This document shows positions 63,290 to 64,000 of a stretch of 64,000 nt of DNA, piece by piece. The position numbers were made by a program, and so were the translations under genes. The stretch lies in the NCBI GenBank assembly GCA_030622545.1, contig JAUXGA010000001.1, positions 1-64,000 of the forward strand, given 5' to 3'. The first letter of the stretch is position 1. Each line of letters begins with the position of its first letter. This DNA is from a bacterium. GTDB taxonomy: Bacteria; Electryoneota; RPQS01; DYHQ01. The notes under the pieces are model-generated. The model saw only the letters and a list, made by a program, of their open reading frames with translations, made no database searches and was not told the origin of the DNA.

Positions 63290-64000
63290 GGAAGGAATTG
63301 GTGTCGCCAACTGCCCGCAAGCGGCATTGCATTCCAATCCTCGACTGGTGCGCAGCGTAACGTTCAATCCGGTGGCGCGCAGTTTCTGTTGAAAAGCGAC
63401 GACTCTTTCTTGGGGGGAAGGCAGCCATGTGCTGCCGGTAGGGTGGAGGCCAAGAATATTAATCTTGGCCGGGATATTCCGCAAAAGCAGCGACAGCGCC
63501 TCCGCATCTTCCGGCCGGTCATTCAGGTCTTTGATAAGGATGTATTCGAATGTAATGGGGTAGCGCGTCACGTGAGCGTAGGCCCGCAGAGCTTTCATCA
63601 GCGCTTCCAGCGGATATGTTTTATTGACAGGAATGATTCGAGAGCGTTGGTGGTCGTTCGTTGCATGCAGGGAAATCGCAAGTTTCGCGTTCATGCCTTC
63701 ACGCGTAATTCTTTCGATAGCGGGAACGATGCCGATCGTTGAAACGGTGAGACGCCGCGCGGATAAGCCGATACCTTTCGAATCGGTGAAGAGATTCAGG
63801 GCTTTCATGACCGCGTCGAAATTATAAAACGGTTCGCCCATTCCCATCAGGACGACATTTCTGATTTTCGCGCCTTCTTCCTTTTCGATTTCAAAAACCT
63901 GACTGACCATTTCCCCCGCAGAGAGATTCCGCGAGAAACCCATCCGACCGGTCGCGCAGAATTCGCAGTTCAAACTACATCCGACCTGCGTGGAAATGCA
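63230..64000 (-). CDS. rlmN: 23S rRNA (adenine-2503-C2)-methyltransferase RlmN, 5' end outside the window
   Basis: A radical-SAM methylase for A2503 of 23S rRNA (and A37 of some tRNAs). The frame is open to the window edge, adding CISTQVGCS to the N-terminal side of the track's ORF. The iron-sulphur motif is therefore complete: CSLNCEFC. SAM-binding VVLMGMGEPFYNFD, SLHATNDHQRSRIIPVN and the methyl-carrying Cys in NAACGQLA are present. About 90-110 N-terminal residues should lie beyond 64000. The C-terminal tail of ~30 aa after the usual end overlaps meaB. Confidence 0.95.
   Translation of the reverse strand, partial: CISTQVGCSLNCEFCATGRMGFSRNLSAGEMVSQVFEIEKEEGAKIRNVVLMGMGEPFYNFDAVMKALNLFTDSKGIGLSARRLTVSTIGIVPAIERITREGMNAKLAISLHATNDHQRSRIIPVNKTYPLEALMKALRAYAHVTRYPITFEYILIKDLNDRPEDAEALSLLLRNIPAKINILGLHPTGSTWLPSPQERVVAFQQKLRATGLNVTLRTSRGLECNAACGQLATPIPSSVRTGSTNLTDDIKKKRAR

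Overview
The window reads as chromosomal DNA of an uncultured-type Gram-negative bacterium of the FCB superphylum (relatives of Zixibacteria, KSB1, Calditrichota, Cloacimonadota or similar). This is inferred, not tested. The basis is three secreted proteins with a type IX secretion (T9SS) C-terminal sorting domain of the PNPFNP/PNPF type, a PorV-like outer-membrane protein, a TonB-dependent receptor with an N-terminal carboxypeptidase-regulatory-like domain, outer-membrane lipoproteins, and a glycan locus. Promoters look like ordinary sigma-70 sites (TTGACA or TTGCAT, 16-18 bp, TATATT/TATACT), and GUG/UUG starts with 4-nt stop/start overlaps are common.

Layout. (1) 1-16.3 kb is a secretion and metal-homeostasis region. 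It holds a T9SS cargo, a TonB receptor, a DtxR-FeoA fusion regulator with feoB and a tiny CxxC membrane protein, a large beta-repeat/HEAT protein and an M42 aminopeptidase. A minus-strand pair follows (T9SS esterase and ZnuA-like metal-binding protein), then an SDR and a minus-strand FetAB-like exporter. (2) 16.8-20.0 kb is a polyamine operon: an XRE-cupin regulator followed by AdoMet decarboxylase, pyruvoyl arginine decarboxylase, spermidine synthase and agmatinase. Together the four enzymes account for arginine to agmatine to putrescine to spermidine. (3) 20.2-46.9 kb is dominated by one uninterrupted gene of about 23.3 kb (7780 aa) for a secreted, acidic, multi-domain Ig-like protein with a VWA domain and a T9SS/FlgD-like C-terminus. 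It is followed by a PorV-like/OmpA fusion and an FG-GAP propeller protein. (4) 47.0-62.3 kb is an envelope-glycan locus: two UDP-sugar dehydrogenases, two SDR epimerases, a DegT aminotransferase, a FemAB-like/DegT-like fusion without the PLP lysine, a polyprenyl-phosphate priming transferase, a DPPR-synthase-like UbiA protein, ManC, a GT9 glycosyltransferase and two lipoproteins. (5) The right end holds meaB and the converging, 5'-truncated rlmN.

Across the window, four copies of a roughly 70-bp intergenic inverted-repeat element (arms GCCGAGCCGGGTTCAGCGC and CGCGCGTAACCCGGCCGGAA) sit at 1.5, 11.4, 16.4 and 60.8 kb. No transposase, tRNA, rRNA or CRISPR array was seen. The most unusual items are the giant secreted protein with its adjacent PorV-OmpA fusion, the degenerate FemAB-DegT fusion, the GGDDxY-repeat/HEAT protein and the dispersed palindromic repeat.
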